From Gluconobacter cerevisiae (lineage in GTDB: Bacteria > Pseudomonadota > Alphaproteobacteria > Acetobacterales > Acetobacteraceae): DNA of 64,000 nt. Positions 1-7,587 of this stretch are shown here, one piece after another. Location of the stretch: the NCBI RefSeq assembly GCF_015244675.1, contig NZ_JABCQO010000004.1:1-64000 (forward strand). The letters are read 5' to 3'. Position 1 is the stretch's first letter. The number at the start of each line of letters is the position of its first letter. The translations under genes and the position numbers were made by a program. The notes beneath the pieces are model-generated. The model was given only the letters and a program-made list of their open reading frames with translations. It searched no databases and was not told the DNA's origin.

Positions 1-387
1 GGTTCAATCCCACAAACCCAAATATCAAAAACGTTAGGCTATTCGAAGCATCTAATTAAAGAATACATCAACCAACATCCCGATACTTAGACCCAGGAAC
101 TTAATCCCAGACCACCAGCACCAAAACGCCGCCAACATATCCCTTCCAATTCCATATTCAATTTTCAAAGACCGTCATCCCCGCCACTCCAGAGCCCCTC
201 AGGTGAGCCCCGCTGCGTCGGTGAACGGGCTTATACGGGGGACACCCCATAGTGTCAAACAGAATTCACAAGGCACTTATCAACAGATAAAATCCCGGTT
301 TTCTGCGAAAAAAAAGACTAACCCCCATCATTCATTGCGAATCGAACTCGAAAAAAAAGCGGTTTTTTCTCAAATTTTCTGCTTTTC
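1..387. other. Gene-free stretch at window edge
   Basis: No convincing gene in either strand. The stretch is relatively A/T-rich, with homopolymeric A and T runs between about 308 and 385. The only long forward reading frame here runs antisense into the ymdB-like gene and has no recognisable features. A near-consensus DnaA-box-like word TTATCAACA lies at 278-286, alone and therefore weak evidence. The A/T-rich segment at 352-380 could help end minus-strand transcription from the ymdB-like gene, but I see no strong hairpin. Confidence 0.5.
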
Positions 388-1203
388 TCAAAAATCCGGC
401 CAGTTCGGAGCCAGATGCCCGCCGATCCGCAGCGGAGCCACCTTTCTGGCCAGACCGGTCGCATCATCCGTTTCCACCATAAGTCCGCAGACTGTCGCCT
501 CCCCTTCTGCCGGTTGCGGGCGATCACCAGGAATTTTGCGAACCAACTTATGAAGTGCGGCAGGTTTACCCATTCCTATGACGCTATCGTAATCGCCACA
601 CATCCCCGCATCCGTTTGATAGGCCGTGCCTGCCGGCAGAATGCGATGGTCCGCGGTTGGAACATGCGTATGAGTTCCAACCACAACGGAAGCTCTCCCA
701 TCAAAATAAGCTCCAAAGCCCATTTTCTCGCTGGTGGCCTCGGCATGAACGTCAATCAGGATGGCATGCACCGTCACACCAAGCCGGTGCCGGGAAAGGA
801 TTTCGCTGACAACTCTGAAAGGATCATCCAACGGGTCCATGAAGATACGGCCCATCACATTGATGACCAGAGCCTTACGTCCGCGGCTGATTTCTACGAT
901 ATGGCTCCCCTGCCCCGGCGTTCCGGCAGGATAATTGGCGGGTCTGATGATATAGGGGGCCTGATTGATATAGCCGATCATGTCACGACGGTCCCACGCA
1001 TGGTTGCCCAGCGTGATCACGTCAACACCCGCATTGTGAAGAGTTTTGGCAATATCGGGGGACAGGCCATAGCCGTGTGAAGCATTCTCACCATTGGCAA
1101 CCACCAGGTCCAGCGAGAGTTTCTGGCGCCAGTCGGCCAGATTGCGAATAATGGCCTCACGCCCGCTACGCCCGATGATGTCACCCAGAAACAGCAGTCT
1201 CAA
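388..1203 (-). CDS. YmdB-family metallophosphoesterase
   Basis: A 271-residue protein of the YmdB/TIGR00282 metallophosphoesterase family, whose characterised members hydrolyse 2',3'-cyclic nucleotides. Metal-binding motifs are visible in order: GDIIGRSGR near residue 7, NGENASHG near 37, GNHAWDRR near 66, DVHAEATSEK near 150 and GTHTHVPTAD near 177. The length matches the family. The start used is a TTG codon; no ATG fits near the N-terminal motif. It lies 11 bp downstream of the 5-formyltetrahydrofolate cyclo-ligase gene on the same strand, so the two are probably co-transcribed, an arrangement common in alphaproteobacteria. The family call is secure; the physiological substrate is not shown by sequence. 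Confidence 0.9.
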   Translation of the reverse strand: MRLLFLGDIIGRSGREAIIRNLADWRQKLSLDLVVANGENASHGYGLSPDIAKTLHNAGVDVITLGNHAWDRRDMIGYINQAPYIIRPANYPAGTPGQGSHIVEISRGRKALVINVMGRIFMDPLDDPFRVVSEILSRHRLGVTVHAILIDVHAEATSEKMGFGAYFDGRASVVVGTHTHVPTADHRILPAGTAYQTDAGMCGDYDSVIGMGKPAALHKLVRKIPGDRPQPAEGEATVCGLMVETDDATGLARKVAPLRIGGHLAPNWPDF

Positions 1204-1214
1204 CAGTCAGTCTT

Positions 1215-1793
1215 TCATAATGGTTTTGGGATATCGGTCCGGATAATTCCGCATTCAGTCACGATCGTTCTTAATGGAACGTCGTAAGGCCCTGTGGGTA
1301 CGGAATCGATCTGCTGACCGGAAAAGCCGAAGCCGATCGCCGGAACATTCAGTGCGGCCAGAGTGCGATCATAATAACCGCCGCCATATCCAAGCCGGTA
1401 ACCGAAACGATCAAATGCCAGAAATGGCACGAGAATCAGATCTGGAACGTCAATGTCCCCTTCGGGATGTAACGTTCCAAAACGACCTGAAATCATGGCA
1501 GACGCCGGCGACCAGCGCCTGAATATCAGAGGAAAGCCTTTGGAGGTGGTTTCCGGCAACAGAACCTGACGCCCGACTTCCGACACAGCATGACACAACG
1601 GGCGAAGGTCGACTTCTCCAGCCAAAGGCCAAACAGCAGCAATTTTTCGAGCCGGCTGCGCGAGGATTTCTTTCAGAAGGAAAGCGCGCAGCCTTTCCTC
1701 GTCAGCGGAAGAAAGCGTCTGCCAGCACTCGGCCATTTTGCGGCGCAGGCTTTTTTTGAGAGTATCGATTTCGGAAGTATGTGGAGCCGCCAA
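1215..1793 (-). CDS. 5-formyltetrahydrofolate cyclo-ligase
   Basis: A 192-residue cytosolic enzyme that converts 5-formyl-THF to 5,10-methenyl-THF with ATP, in one-carbon metabolism. The diagnostic C-terminal nucleotide-binding segment FGYRLGYGGGYYDRTL lies near residues 131-146, preceded by the VPFLAFD strand, and the N-terminus has the basic helix SLRRKMAE. It lies directly downstream of the 6S RNA gene and zapA, the classic zapA-ssrS-ygfA order. The annotated start is TTG; the nearest Shine-Dalgarno-like sequence AGGAGGG sits about 18 bases upstream, inside or just after the 6S RNA end, so the exact start is uncertain. Confidence 0.92.
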   Translation of the reverse strand: MAAPHTSEIDTLKKSLRRKMAECWQTLSSADEERLRAFLLKEILAQPARKIAAVWPLAGEVDLRPLCHAVSEVGRQVLLPETTSKGFPLIFRRWSPASAMISGRFGTLHPEGDIDVPDLILVPFLAFDRFGYRLGYGGGYYDRTLAALNVPAIGFGFSGQQIDSVPTGPYDVPLRTIVTECGIIRTDIPKPL

Positions 1794-1814
1794 AGCCGTT
1801 GGTCTTTTCAGCCC

Positions 1815-1938
1815 TCCTAGACCTGCAAGTGCAGGTGGGCACCGGTTAACGTGACCAGGGCCACGACAGAGCCAGTTCCCGTAGGAATGCTTATCGGCCC
1901 GGGGGATGATTTGCCTGACGCACCAGGCAGCTCCAAAA
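1815..1938 (-). ncRNA. ssrS: 6S RNA (ssrS)
   Basis: This intergenic segment lies between zapA and the 5-FCL gene on the minus strand, exactly where 6S RNA sits in many proteobacteria. Read on the minus strand it begins near GGAGCTGCCTGGTG, continues through a long imperfectly paired rod with a central loop flanked by CCCCCGGGCC and GTGGCCCTGG, and ends with the self-complementary ACCTGCACTTGCAGGT. 6S RNA mimics an open promoter and sequesters housekeeping RNA polymerase. The ends are estimated from the promoter position and the terminal hairpin. Confidence rests on synteny and overall fold; no covariance-model score is available. Confidence 0.75.
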
Positions 1939-1941
1939 GCT

Positions 1942-1969
1942 ATATTAGACTGTCCGGCCCGATGTTCAA
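1942..1969 (-). promoter_or_regulatory. Predicted promoter of 6S RNA
   Basis: On the minus strand TTGAAC (-35, 1964-1969) and TAATAT (-10, 1942-1947) are separated by 16 bases. They place a start site near 1935, matching the expected 5' end of the 6S RNA. Confidence 0.55.
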
Positions 1970-1985
1970 TGCAAACCTTGAAAAA

Positions 1986-2330
1986 TCAGGAGGCACGTTC
2001 AAGTTCTGCAGCAAGAAGCTCTGCCTGCCCCGCCAGTCGGGCCAGACGCTCCTGGCGCGCGCCCTCCCGCTGAAGCAGATGTCCGGCCTGCTGGATCTGC
2101 GCTTCCGCCTGAGGCGAAATCTGCCGGTGTTTCAGCTCAAAGATTTCATCAGCCATCAGAAGTGCAGCCATCATGAGCGTCTTGGATTCGCTTGCAGCCC
2201 CACCCAGACTCCGGGCCCGCTGAAGCCAGCCTTCGACATGACGGGCCATGTCATAGAGATGGGCTTCTTCGCCATCCTGACATCCGACACTATAGACGTA
2301 GCCATTAAGACGAATGGATACCTGTCCCAT
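1986..2330 (-). CDS. zapA: Cell division protein ZapA
   Basis: A 114-residue FtsZ-ring-associated protein. The N-terminal ZapA fold (VSIRLNGYVYSVGCQDGEE) is followed by a helix with LMMAALLMADEIFELKHR and a C-terminal coiled coil rich in Glu, Gln and Ala (about residues 65-112), as expected for the dimerising or tetramerising tail. ZapA promotes bundling of FtsZ filaments at midcell. It starts 3 bp after the stop of the preceding small gene on the same strand, and 6S RNA and the 5-FCL gene follow, reproducing a widely conserved order. Confidence 0.88.
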   Translation of the reverse strand: MGQVSIRLNGYVYSVGCQDGEEAHLYDMARHVEGWLQRARSLGGAASESKTLMMAALLMADEIFELKHRQISPQAEAQIQQAGHLLQREGARQERLARLAGQAELLAAELERAS

Positions 2331-2333
2331 CGG

Positions 2334-2567
2334 TCAGCCCTCTTTCCTGTTCAGCACGCCTTGGATGCGGGCACACAATGCATCGATATTGGCCGCAAAC
2401 TCCGAAAGATCCGGCGCGGAATGAAGGGCGCGCTCACAGGCTTCCTTTGCTAGAACATGACGTTCGGAAGCAGCGGCAATCCGCATCATCGCTTCCTCAA
2501 GACGCTCAACCGCCTTATCGTCCTGCGTAATACCTGTCTCGTTTACCGCCACGATCTTCCCGTTCAT
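2334..2567 (-). CDS. Small predicted coiled-coil protein upstream of zapA
   Basis: A 77-residue predicted cytosolic helical protein with heptad-like LEEAMMRIAAASE and FAANIDALCARIQGVL segments and no signal peptide or membrane segment. The ATG at 2567 was chosen because the upstream extension is Pro/Arg-rich and not protein-like; no strong ribosome binding site precedes either choice. It ends 3 bp before zapA, so translation is probably coupled. Alphaproteobacteria often carry a short coiled-coil gene (DUF4164-type) at this position, but I cannot confirm that family here. The function is unknown; a division-related role is inferred from position only. Confidence 0.6.
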   Translation of the reverse strand: MNGKIVAVNETGITQDDKAVERLEEAMMRIAAASERHVLAKEACERALHSAPDLSEFAANIDALCARIQGVLNRKEG

Positions 2568-2704
2568 GTAATCATTGCGCCAGTCAGATGCCCAATACAG
2601 ACCCACTCCGGCCCGTTCCTCAGGAAAGACCCGATCCCGTTGCGGGGTCAAGGACGTCCCTACCCATTCACTATCCTGTTTTCGTCATTTCGTCGCGCCA
2701 TGAG

Positions 2705-3022
2705 ATGGATCGGATTGTTCGGCTTAAAGGGAAGCATTTCCTTGCCCTTTCCGTCGAAAGCGCAGGCAGCAGCTTTGGCGTTCCCTGGTGGCTGAACATC
2801 ATGAACGACCATGCAGGACTGTCTATTCTGGATTGCGGCGACTCCCCGGCGGTGGCACGGCAGGCGCTGGATGCCAGGGTTGGCTGGGCGATATGCCGGG
2901 TCAATGCGGCACAATTTCGCACTTTGGAATCCTATGATCAGTACCGCGGACGGATCCTGACGCTCAGACCGCCTAGCTCCCACCACGACAATCTGCGAGA
3001 ACATCCCCATGACAGCCTGTGA
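2705..3022 (+). CDS. Hypothetical protein overlapping a ThiE-like gene
   Basis: A 105-residue protein I do not recognise. It starts at ATG 2705 and its last 14 bases overlap the start of the following ThiE-like gene, which suggests translational coupling. The N-terminal half is mixed strand-like (RIVRLKGKHFLALSVES), followed by VPWWLNIMNDHAGLSILDCG and a C-terminal segment with RTLESYDQYRGRIL. No signal peptide or transmembrane segment is visible. The antisense frame 2660-3010 is also open but less protein-like and lacks a partner, so the forward frame is preferred. Any link to thiamine metabolism is inference from position. Confidence 0.55.
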   Translation: MDRIVRLKGKHFLALSVESAGSSFGVPWWLNIMNDHAGLSILDCGDSPAVARQALDARVGWAICRVNAAQFRTLESYDQYRGRILTLRPPSSHHDNLREHPHDSL

Positions 3023-3587
3023 TCTTTACCCCGTTTTACCCGCTGGTTTTGATATGGATGCCGCTTTGGAGGTGCTCCGCGATATTCTGCCGCTGCCTGA
3101 AGTCACCGCTCTTCGGTTGCCCTGCGGCTGGACGCCAGAGAAAGCGCAGCTTTCAAAACTGGTGGACCTGCTTCACGCCAATGGTGTCGCCATGATCCCT
3201 GAAGTCGGCGTTCCGCTTTCCAATACGCCGGAATCCCTTCTGGGACTCTGCGATGGGCTTCATGTCGCCTGTGTGGAAGATCTGGTCACCCTTCGCAAAA
3301 CTGTCGGGAGCGATATGCCGATCGGCTGTGCTTGTGACAACCGTGATGATGCCATGAAAGCTGGCGAATCGGGCGCCGATTATGTCGCGTTTCCTGCGGG
3401 TGATCTGGAACTGATGAAATGGTGGAGTTCCGTCATGGAGCTTCCGGGCATCACGGAGAACGTCACGACTACGGCGGAAGCGTCCTCCGCGGTTGCTGCT
3501 GGTGCCGATTTCCTTGCCATCCCCCTTCAGTTTGACGGCAAGGACAAAGAGCGGTTTTCAGCGATGGCCGTGCTTGCGGCCGGTTGA
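3009..3587 (+). CDS. Thiamine phosphate synthase-like TIM-barrel protein
   Basis: A 192-residue protein resembling the ThiE/TenI (TMP synthase) beta/alpha barrel. The best match is IGCACDNRDDAMKAGESG followed by ADYVAFPAGD (about residues 101-128), corresponding to the ThiE segment with a GADY phosphate-binding loop, and a C-terminal AVAAGADFLAIPLQF strand. ThiE joins the pyrimidine and thiazole halves of thiamine. Several residues typical of active ThiE, such as the early TDR motif, are not evident, so it may be a non-canonical or degenerate member. No other thiamine gene is nearby. Its 3' end overlaps the convergent fasciclin lipoprotein gene by 30 bp. Confidence 0.65.
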   Translation: MTACDLYPVLPAGFDMDAALEVLRDILPLPEVTALRLPCGWTPEKAQLSKLVDLLHANGVAMIPEVGVPLSNTPESLLGLCDGLHVACVEDLVTLRKTVGSDMPIGCACDNRDDAMKAGESGADYVAFPAGDLELMKWWSSVMELPGITENVTTTAEASSAVAAGADFLAIPLQFDGKDKERFSAMAVLAAG

Positions 3588-4340
3588 AACCTTTTCAGTC
3601 GGGATCGGCAGAAGCGCGTCCTGAGTGAAGTAAAGAACACCATTGGATTGCGGGAAAGACTTGCCCCACAGACGGTTGGTCTCCCCCGCTGTATTTTCGA
3701 GCAGCAGTTCACCGGTACGCGGAGAAATTTCCACGCCCAGAAGATCGCCGTACAGGGTCTTCAAGCCGATCGCATGTCCATGGTTACGATGGATTGCCCG
3801 GCGCAAAGCGACTTCGTTCCATTTTCCATAAGCAATCGTGTAGCCCAGAATATGGACGAGCTGCCCACGATTGGCCGGAGCCAGAAGCCCACCGGGCCAA
3901 CGCGCACTCAGACGCTCAAAGGCTGCATTGGGAATCGCAAAAAGCGTGTACGGCCCCGGACCGCTGATCCAAGGCTCCAGCTTCGCCACCTGAATCGCTT
4001 TGACGTAGTCGCTGAGTTCCAGAGAACCCGCGATATTTTCATCAAGCGGGCGATCCTCATAAGAAAGCATCGGAGGCGAGTGATAGGCGATCGGGCTGTT
4101 AGGCGTCCCGTCCGCACTTGGCTGATAAGCGCCATCGGTGCTTCCCGGCATGGCGGAAGCGCGGGCGCTGATCTGGGTCTCGAAACTATCCTGATAGTTC
4201 TTCGTCCAGTCTGTGCCCTGCCAGTCAGGATCGCCACAGGCGGACAGCGTGGCCCCGAGAAGGAGCCCCACGCCGAGTTTCAGCCCCTTCCCCCAACCCG
4301 GAAACCGTCCTGAAGGGAAAATATCGAGTCGCACATCCAT
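3558..4340 (-). CDS. Fasciclin-domain lipoprotein
   Basis: A predicted outer-membrane or periplasmic lipoprotein of 260 residues. From the chosen start (ATG 4340; ATG 4355 is equally possible) a basic N-terminus leads to LKLGVGLLLGATLSAC, a signal peptide with lipobox LSAC and Cys35. The C-terminal half is a fasciclin (FAS1) fold: LEPWISGPGPYTLFAIPNAA and FERLSARWPGGLL are the H1-like region, and LVHILGYTIAYGKW and SNGVLYFTQDALLPI complete it. FAS1 domains mediate adhesion or protein-protein contacts. It is the downstream neighbour of the Gly/Trp-rich lipoprotein on the same strand; the two may be co-expressed. The upstream in-frame extension only translates the antisense of the repeat and was rejected. 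Confidence 0.8.
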   Translation of the reverse strand: MDVRLDIFPSGRFPGWGKGLKLGVGLLLGATLSACGDPDWQGTDWTKNYQDSFETQISARASAMPGSTDGAYQPSADGTPNSPIAYHSPPMLSYEDRPLDENIAGSLELSDYVKAIQVAKLEPWISGPGPYTLFAIPNAAFERLSARWPGGLLAPANRGQLVHILGYTIAYGKWNEVALRRAIHRNHGHAIGLKTLYGDLLGVEISPRTGELLLENTAGETNRLWGKSFPQSNGVLYFTQDALLPIPTEKVSTGRKHGHR

Positions 4341-4396
4341 GCCTGATCGCACCATCCTGTGAGCTGGAGAGACGACCATAGAGCAGGTCGGGTGAT

Positions 4397-4819
4397 TCAG
4401 CACCCGTCCCCGCGCATGGTCCATCCGACGACCCGACCGCTGACCAGCTCGAATGTCGTCTGACAGCTCGTGTTGTAATAGGTCGACGGAAAACCGCCAC
4501 CCCATCCCCCCATGCCGCCCCAGCCGCCACCCCAGCCGCCCATACCACCCCACCCACCGCCCCAGCCGCCCATACCGCCGCCCCAGCCATCCCAGCCCCA
4601 GCCACCGCCGGGAGAATACTGCGTCTGGTTATCGATATAGGCGAGGAAGGTATGGCCCTGTGCATCGTAGTTACGTGTCGGCACACCGAACTGGCGCAGA
4701 ACATCCACCTCGGAACGGCCTACCATCGAATCCAGCACCTTGCGCTGCTGAAGGGTCGGGACTTCACAGGCGGAAAGGCCCAGCAGCACCAGGACGGACA
4801 GCACGCCAATTTTTTTCAT
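4397..4819 (-). CDS. Gly/Trp-repeat lipoprotein, OmlA/SmpA-like N-terminus
   Basis: A 140-residue predicted lipoprotein: MKKIGVLSVLVLLGLSAC is a lipoprotein signal with lipobox LSAC. Three ATGs are stacked at 4819-4825 behind GGGGAAG, and any could serve. After the Cys, residues about 19-60 (RKVLDSMVGRSEVDVLRQFG, then VPTRNY) resemble the start of the SmpA/OmlA fold. They are followed by roughly 35 residues of almost pure Gly and Trp with Met and Asp (GGMGGWGGGW-type units repeated about three times), then a C-terminal globular piece with two Cys (NTSCQTTFELVSGRVVGW). The repeat probably forms an extended surface segment. The function is unknown. Confidence 0.8.
   Translation of the reverse strand: MKKIGVLSVLVLLGLSACEVPTLQQRKVLDSMVGRSEVDVLRQFGVPTRNYDAQGHTFLAYIDNQTQYSPGGGWGWDGWGGGMGGWGGGWGGMGGWGGGWGGMGGWGGGFPSTYYNTSCQTTFELVSGRVVGWTMRGDGC
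4497..4612. repeat. In-frame tandem repeat encoding Gly-Trp units
   Basis: Imperfect direct repeats of about 30 bp, built on CCGCCCCAGCCGCC words on the plus strand, encode the Gly/Trp-rich block of the lipoprotein. Unit count is likely prone to slippage between strains because both the units and the subunits are near-identical. Confidence 0.7.
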
Positions 4820-4929
4820 CATCATCTTCCCCGACTGTGCCGCTGCAACGCGGTCATGTTCCTCTTTCGACACGTTCTAGCCCTTCTGACGCAAAAGAAG
4901 GATTAAAACTCCTGCAAGTTCCGAAAAGA

Positions 4930-5937
4930 TCAGGCCAACCACAAAATGTCACTGATCCTCGGCGCACCTGTCGCCAGCATGACCAGCCGGTCAAACCCGA
5001 GCGCAATCCCTGAACAGGCTGGCAGGTCCGGCAACGCCGCCAGAAAAACTTCGTCCACCGGCCAGTCCTGATCCGGTGACAGACCGATACGGCGCTTGCG
5101 ATCCGTTACAAAACGCTCCCGCTGCTCGACCGGGTCCGTCAGTTCTTCAAACGCATTCGCCAGTTCCAGCCCCCCCACATACAGCTCGAACCGTAGCGCC
5201 GCGCGCCCGTCCGTCGGGTCCCGTCGCGCAAGAGCGGCCTGTTCAGCGGGCCAGTGCGTCAGGAATGTGGGACGTTCGCGCCCGATCACAGGTTCGACAC
5301 GCTCCAGCAGAAGCCGGAAAAACAGATCCTCCCACGTCTCCCCATTCCGCAGGCCAACACGCGCCTGTTCGGCAAGGGCTTCGGCGTTTCCAGCCGTTCC
5401 CAGCAGATCCGCTCCCACATAGCGCGCAAACGCAGCCTGCATCGTCAGACGCTCAAAGGGGAGTGACAGATCAATGACATCCATCCCCCGATGCACCACA
5501 GAGGGCAGAAGCGCCCGGAGAAAATCTTCCGTTTCATCCATCAGGGACGACAGATCCGCACCCGGACGATACCATTCCAGCATGGTGAACTCTGGCGCAT
5601 GTGTGTTGCTCGCCTCACCATTGCGCCAGACGCGTGCAAGCTGGAACACGGCCCTTCCCGTCGCCGCCACAATCCGCTTCATCGCAAATTCCGGACTCGT
5701 ATGCAGAAAACGCGGCTCGCAGGAGCCGTCGGGGCGTTCAAGCTCCGTTCTGAAACACCGCAGATGGACCTCTTCTCCCGGAACCGGAACGGCATAGGGC
5801 GTCTCGACTTCCAGATAGCCCCGTCCTTCAAAGAAGCTCCGAACGGATTTCACCATCTGCGAACGCCGCTCGAGCAATGGCAAGCGCTCAGCAATCCGGG
5901 CCGAATCAGCGGCTAATCCAGCGGATAATACGGTCAT
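4930..5937 (-). CDS. epmA: EF-P--(R)-beta-lysine ligase EpmA
   Basis: A 335-residue paralogue of the class II lysyl-tRNA synthetase catalytic domain without the anticodon-binding domain, the hallmark of EpmA (GenX/PoxA/YjeA). It attaches (R)-beta-lysine to the conserved lysine of elongation factor P. Class II motifs are visible: TSPEFAMKR (about residue 80), LARVWRNGEAS with THAPEFTMLEWYR (motif 2, about 98-123) and SGIALGFDRLVML (motif 3, about 310). It is transcribed divergently from epmB with only 53 bp between, and efp lies 1.65 kb further on, so the whole pathway is clustered. Confidence 0.93.
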   Translation of the reverse strand: MTVLSAGLAADSARIAERLPLLERRSQMVKSVRSFFEGRGYLEVETPYAVPVPGEEVHLRCFRTELERPDGSCEPRFLHTSPEFAMKRIVAATGRAVFQLARVWRNGEASNTHAPEFTMLEWYRPGADLSSLMDETEDFLRALLPSVVHRGMDVIDLSLPFERLTMQAAFARYVGADLLGTAGNAEALAEQARVGLRNGETWEDLFFRLLLERVEPVIGRERPTFLTHWPAEQAALARRDPTDGRAALRFELYVGGLELANAFEELTDPVEQRERFVTDRKRRIGLSPDQDWPVDEVFLAALPDLPACSGIALGFDRLVMLATGAPRISDILWLA

Positions 5938-5990
5938 GACGTCTATCGCTCCTGTTGCAAAACGGGGACCCGCACCGCTAGAGGCATCAC

Positions 5991-7049
5991 ATGCACGATA
6001 TGGTCAAGACAGCCCAAAAGCATTCCGCAAAACGCGCCACCCTTCGCACACCGTCGGACCTGATCGACGCGGGGCTGGCGAACGAGGCGGACCGTTCAAC
6101 GCTCGAAGCGGTAGGCGAACGCTTCACGATGGCCATTCCGCCTGCCTTTCAGGACCTGATCACCCATCCGGACGACCCAATCGCCAGACAGGTCATCCCC
6201 GATGCGCGTGAACTCGTCACGTTGCCGCACGAAGATACGGACCCGATCGGTGATGATGCGCTCTCGCCAGTCCTCGGAATTGTGCATCGCTATGCCGACC
6301 GGGCCCTGCTCAAGCCGCTTCTGGTCTGCCCACTTTATTGCCGTTTCTGCTTCCGTCGCGAACATGTCGGGCCCGGCGGCGGCCTTCTGAACGATGCGGA
6401 ACTCGAAACCGCGCTGGACTGGGTTCGGCAGCATCCCGATATCCGCGAGATCATTCTCACGGGTGGCGATCCGCTCATGCTGGCGCCGCGCCGACTGAAG
6501 CACATCGTGCAGTCCCTGTCCGACATTCCCCATATCGAAACCATCCGCATCCATTCCCGCGTGCCGGTCGCCGACCCGGCTCGCATGACGGACGAGCTTC
6601 TGGATGCCATAGAAACCGATCGCGCGATGTGGCTCGTGGTCCATGCCAATCACGCCAGCGAACTAACCCCGCAGGCCACGAAAGCCATCCGCGCCGTTCT
6701 GTCGCGTGCCATTCCGGTTCTGTCGCAGTCCGTTCTGCTGCGCGGGGTCAACGATACGGTGGAAAGTCTGGAAGCCCTTCTACGGGCATTCCTGAAAGCG
6801 CGGGTCAAACCCTATTACCTGCATCATCTGGATGCTGCCGCCGGAACCGGGCATTTCCATGTTCCGGTCGAAGAAGGGCAGGCTTTGCTGAGGCATCTCC
6901 GCGGGCGGGTGACGGGTCTCGCCTGGCCAACCTATGTTCTGGATATTCCGGGCGGCCGGGGCAAAGTCCCGATCGGCCCGGAATATCTCAAGCCCGGCTC
7001 TCCAGGGACGGTTGCAACACCGGACGGAGAGACGTGCGACTTCATCTGA
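5991..7049 (+). CDS. epmB: EF-P-specific lysine 2,3-aminomutase EpmB
   Basis: A 352-residue radical-SAM, PLP-dependent enzyme that makes (R)-beta-lysine for EF-P modification. The radical-SAM cluster motif is CPLYCRFC (Cys113, Cys117, Cys120), followed by FRREH. The glycine-rich SAM-binding region is EIILTGGDPLM, and the C-terminal segment DIPGGRGKVPIGPEYL corresponds to the PLP-lysine region of aminomutases. The length suits EpmB rather than the longer catabolic KamA. The start is ATG 5991, with an alternative Met four codons in. It is divergent from epmA and convergent with the AhpD-like gene. Confidence 0.92.
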   Translation: MHDMVKTAQKHSAKRATLRTPSDLIDAGLANEADRSTLEAVGERFTMAIPPAFQDLITHPDDPIARQVIPDARELVTLPHEDTDPIGDDALSPVLGIVHRYADRALLKPLLVCPLYCRFCFRREHVGPGGGLLNDAELETALDWVRQHPDIREIILTGGDPLMLAPRRLKHIVQSLSDIPHIETIRIHSRVPVADPARMTDELLDAIETDRAMWLVVHANHASELTPQATKAIRAVLSRAIPVLSQSVLLRGVNDTVESLEALLRAFLKARVKPYYLHHLDAAAGTGHFHVPVEEGQALLRHLRGRVTGLAWPTYVLDIPGGRGKVPIGPEYLKPGSPGTVATPDGETCDFI

Positions 7050-7063
7050 GACGAAAGAAACGC

Positions 7064-7372
7064 TTACTTCGCTTCGAACATATGCGTGGCGTGCGTGATC
7101 GCACCGCCTGCGCGGATGGCAGCGGCCACGAGGGCGATTTCGGAAAGCTGGGCGTCCGTTGCGCCCGCTTCGCGCGCCGCTTTCACATGAAGTTCAATAC
7201 AATACGGGCACTGGGTCGTCAGGGCGACCGCCACTGCCGCAAGCTGCTTGGTCAGGGCGCTGACAGCCCCTTCCTCGAAAGCCGCGCGATCAAACTGCCA
7301 GAAAGCGTCCATGCCCTTGGAGGCATTGGCTTCGAGATGGGAAATGCGCGAGAGGTTCTTCATATCGTACAT
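7064..7372 (-). CDS. AhpD-like carboxymuconolactone decarboxylase family protein
   Basis: A 102-residue protein with the alkylhydroperoxidase/AhpD core. The segment FEEGAVSALTKQLAAVAVAL is followed by TTQCPYCIELHVKAAREAGA, where Cys-Pro-Tyr-Cys (CxxC) and the His three residues on form the redox-active site of this family, and then LSEIALVAAAIRAGGAITH. Such proteins are small helical oligomers that reduce peroxides through the CxxC pair, though many act on unknown substrates. It sits between epmB and efp but on the opposite strand, so it probably has no part in EF-P modification. Confidence 0.85.
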   Translation of the reverse strand: MYDMKNLSRISHLEANASKGMDAFWQFDRAAFEEGAVSALTKQLAAVAVALTTQCPYCIELHVKAAREAGATDAQLSEIALVAAAIRAGGAITHATHMFEAK

Positions 7373-7587
7373 GCGTCTTCTCCTTGCGTTTCGCCCTGAC
7401 CCTCAGGACGCACACACAGTCTGACATGACCTGCCCGACGCGCGGCCCCAAGCCCCTTTTCCTTCACACTTTCCTGAAATCCACACAGCCCACACATCCC
7501 TTGCGCCTTGCTTAGAGGCCCCGTGCGGCGCTAGAAGCCCACAGACGTGACAGAAAATCCCTCCTTCAGGGTCATCAGGACACAAGC

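Noticed and set aside
1-25. GGTTCAATCCCAC at the left edge looks like a tRNA T-arm
   Set aside because: The 5' part is outside the window and no acceptor stem or CCA can be checked; too little to call a tRNA.
2660-3010. Minus-strand 116-residue frame opposite the ThiE-coupled gene
   Set aside because: The plus-strand frame is more protein-like and overlaps a real downstream gene; the minus frame has no partner.
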